Of a stretch of DNA of 64,000 nucleotides, positions 62,943 through 64,000 are shown in pieces. Under the pieces are notes generated by a model. That model made no database searches. It worked only from the letters and a program-made list of their open reading frames with translations, and had not been told where the DNA came from. Made by a program: the position numbers and the translations under genes. Where the stretch lies: assembly GCA_028023455.1 (NCBI GenBank), contig JAQFVV010000180.1, forward strand, positions 1,364,001 to 1,428,000. The letters run 5' to 3'. This DNA comes from Epiperipatus broadwayi. Lineage: Eukaryota; Onychophora; Udeonychophora; Euonychophora; Peripatidae. The stretch's first letter is position 1. Every line of letters begins with the position of its first letter.

Positions 62943-64000
62943 GGTTTTATATATATATAATGCTTATGTTTACATTGTCCAATTAGTTTTATTTAAAATA
63001 CGTAATTTATTTATATTTGTGGGGTTTTTTAATTTTTTTTTTTTTTTTTACGGAGGGTTTTTAAATAACTTTTGACGAAATTCAAGACTATAGGGGGATA
63101 TTAAAAATAATAATAATCCCATGAATGAATCCCAGAAATTGTTATCGAAATAGAATGTAGAAATGATTTAAGAAAGCATAAGTGAAAAGTTTAAGGTGAG
63201 CAAATATTGAAAGAGAGGGTAGGGGTTTAGCATAATAACTGACTCCTAATAGTAAGTCACTTTGTCTCTGTACCGGTCAAGATTTGGACCAGTCTGGGAT
63301 GCTTATATATAAGTAAAAGTGCATGTTTCTTCGAGAACAAAAAATACATATTACTCTTCTTCACCTTTTTTTTTTTTATTTATATAAAAAGGAAAAAAGA
63401 ACAATAATGGTAGTCATGTTAAGTTTATACAAAAGAAGAAGGTAGATGGGGAATTATTAATGATTTGTTTCTATCAAGAGTCTTGAATAAAAGAAAAGTA
63501 AAAAAAAATTATAATAGAGCGTATTATTATTTGAAGCATATTTAAGTGTTCTTGTTTGTTCCTTTTCACTTGTATGTGATAATAAAACATATGATCATTG
63601 CGTATACCTGATATATTAAAAATGGGATTACAAAGGGGAGGTTAGTTGGATCTGTCATACATATAAAAATTAACAACCACAAATATAAGATTCTTCTAAT
63701 TTTGTGGCTCTAGGTTCTTTTCCTAGTGGTGCTCTTGTATGATATGATTCCAACTGTAATTAAAATTTTTGATTCTTAGCCTACAAACTTTTAGATATGA
63801 AAAATAATAGCACAGAGGGGTAGGCAATGTTAAGATAGAAAATAGCATACCCAACATGTTGGGGCCTATGAGAATAATAAACGGCTGGAGATAAGAGTTG
63901 TAAGATAGGTGAGGTGGGTTTTTATATGAGGTCAGAGAGTTGGTGTCTTGGTTGGGGAGGGTTTATGCTATATGAAGTAATTTTGTTTAGATAAATAAAA
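62943..64000. other. AT-rich end region with second TATA-like motif
   Basis: gcttatatataagta at about 63301 follows a GC-richer segment (63250-63295), as in an LTR promoter, but no LTR edges or coding sequence were found before the window ends. Confidence 0.4.

Overview
This is very AT-rich, gene-poor animal nuclear DNA. The evidence is the set of animal-type retroelements (Ty3/gypsy, APE-endonuclease LINEs, a GIY-YIG Penelope element), two hAT transposons, a mariner remnant, foldback elements, long trinucleotide microsatellites, and one single-exon rhodopsin-class receptor gene. There is no operon structure, CRISPR array or rRNA. The species cannot be named from sequence alone. The receptor and transposon mix would fit a spiralian (flatworm, mollusc, annelid) or a cnidarian, and this is a guess.

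Layout. 0-2.2 kb: 5' half of a Ty3/gypsy element on the minus strand (RT start, protease, zinc knuckles, Gag, primer-binding site, possible LTR). 2.2-7.5 kb: AT-rich DNA with one palindromic element at 6.1 kb. 8.0-8.8 kb: a decayed Ty3 Gag with the same primer-site core. 9.3-12.1 kb: a heavily mutated LINE. 12.8-16.9 kb: LTR-like DNA, including a 2.16-kb TGTAA...TTACA block and an ankyrin-like fragment. 17.6-22 kb: palindromes, a minisatellite, and a GC-richer promoter-like patch. 22.4-24.6 kb: a Ty3 integrase remnant split by a hAT element with an 8-bp target duplication. 25.3-26.0 kb: a tandem array. 26.8-32.4 kb: two long direct repeats with LTR-like edges. 33.0-34.9 kb: a Tx1/L1-like LINE end running into a 450-bp (AGT)n tract. 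39.5-40.7 kb: a second hAT. 42.4-42.6 kb: a mariner remnant. 43.6-44.6 kb: the only convincing intact host gene, an orphan class A GPCR. 45.2-47.9 kb: a foldback element next to a Penelope-like element with inverted terminal repeats. 49.8-52.8 kb: a LINE, (TTA)n, a three-copy tandem repeat and an 870-bp palindrome. 53.5-60.2 kb: a LINE interrupted at least three times, by an RTE element in opposite orientation and by two foldback-family copies, and ending in (TTA)n. 61.0-61.2 kb: a tRNA-derived retroposon with a 20-bp target duplication. 62-64 kb: AT-rich DNA with promoter-like motifs.

Apart from the GPCR, nothing looks like a functional protein gene. The recognisable coding sequences carry stops, frameshifts or substituted catalytic residues. 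The window is best read as a layered record of transposon insertions. No new multi-gene system was found. The most useful leads are the order-resolved nested insertions, the inverted-repeat Penelope element, the tRNA retroposon, and the fact that every recognisable LINE 3' end abuts a simple repeat.
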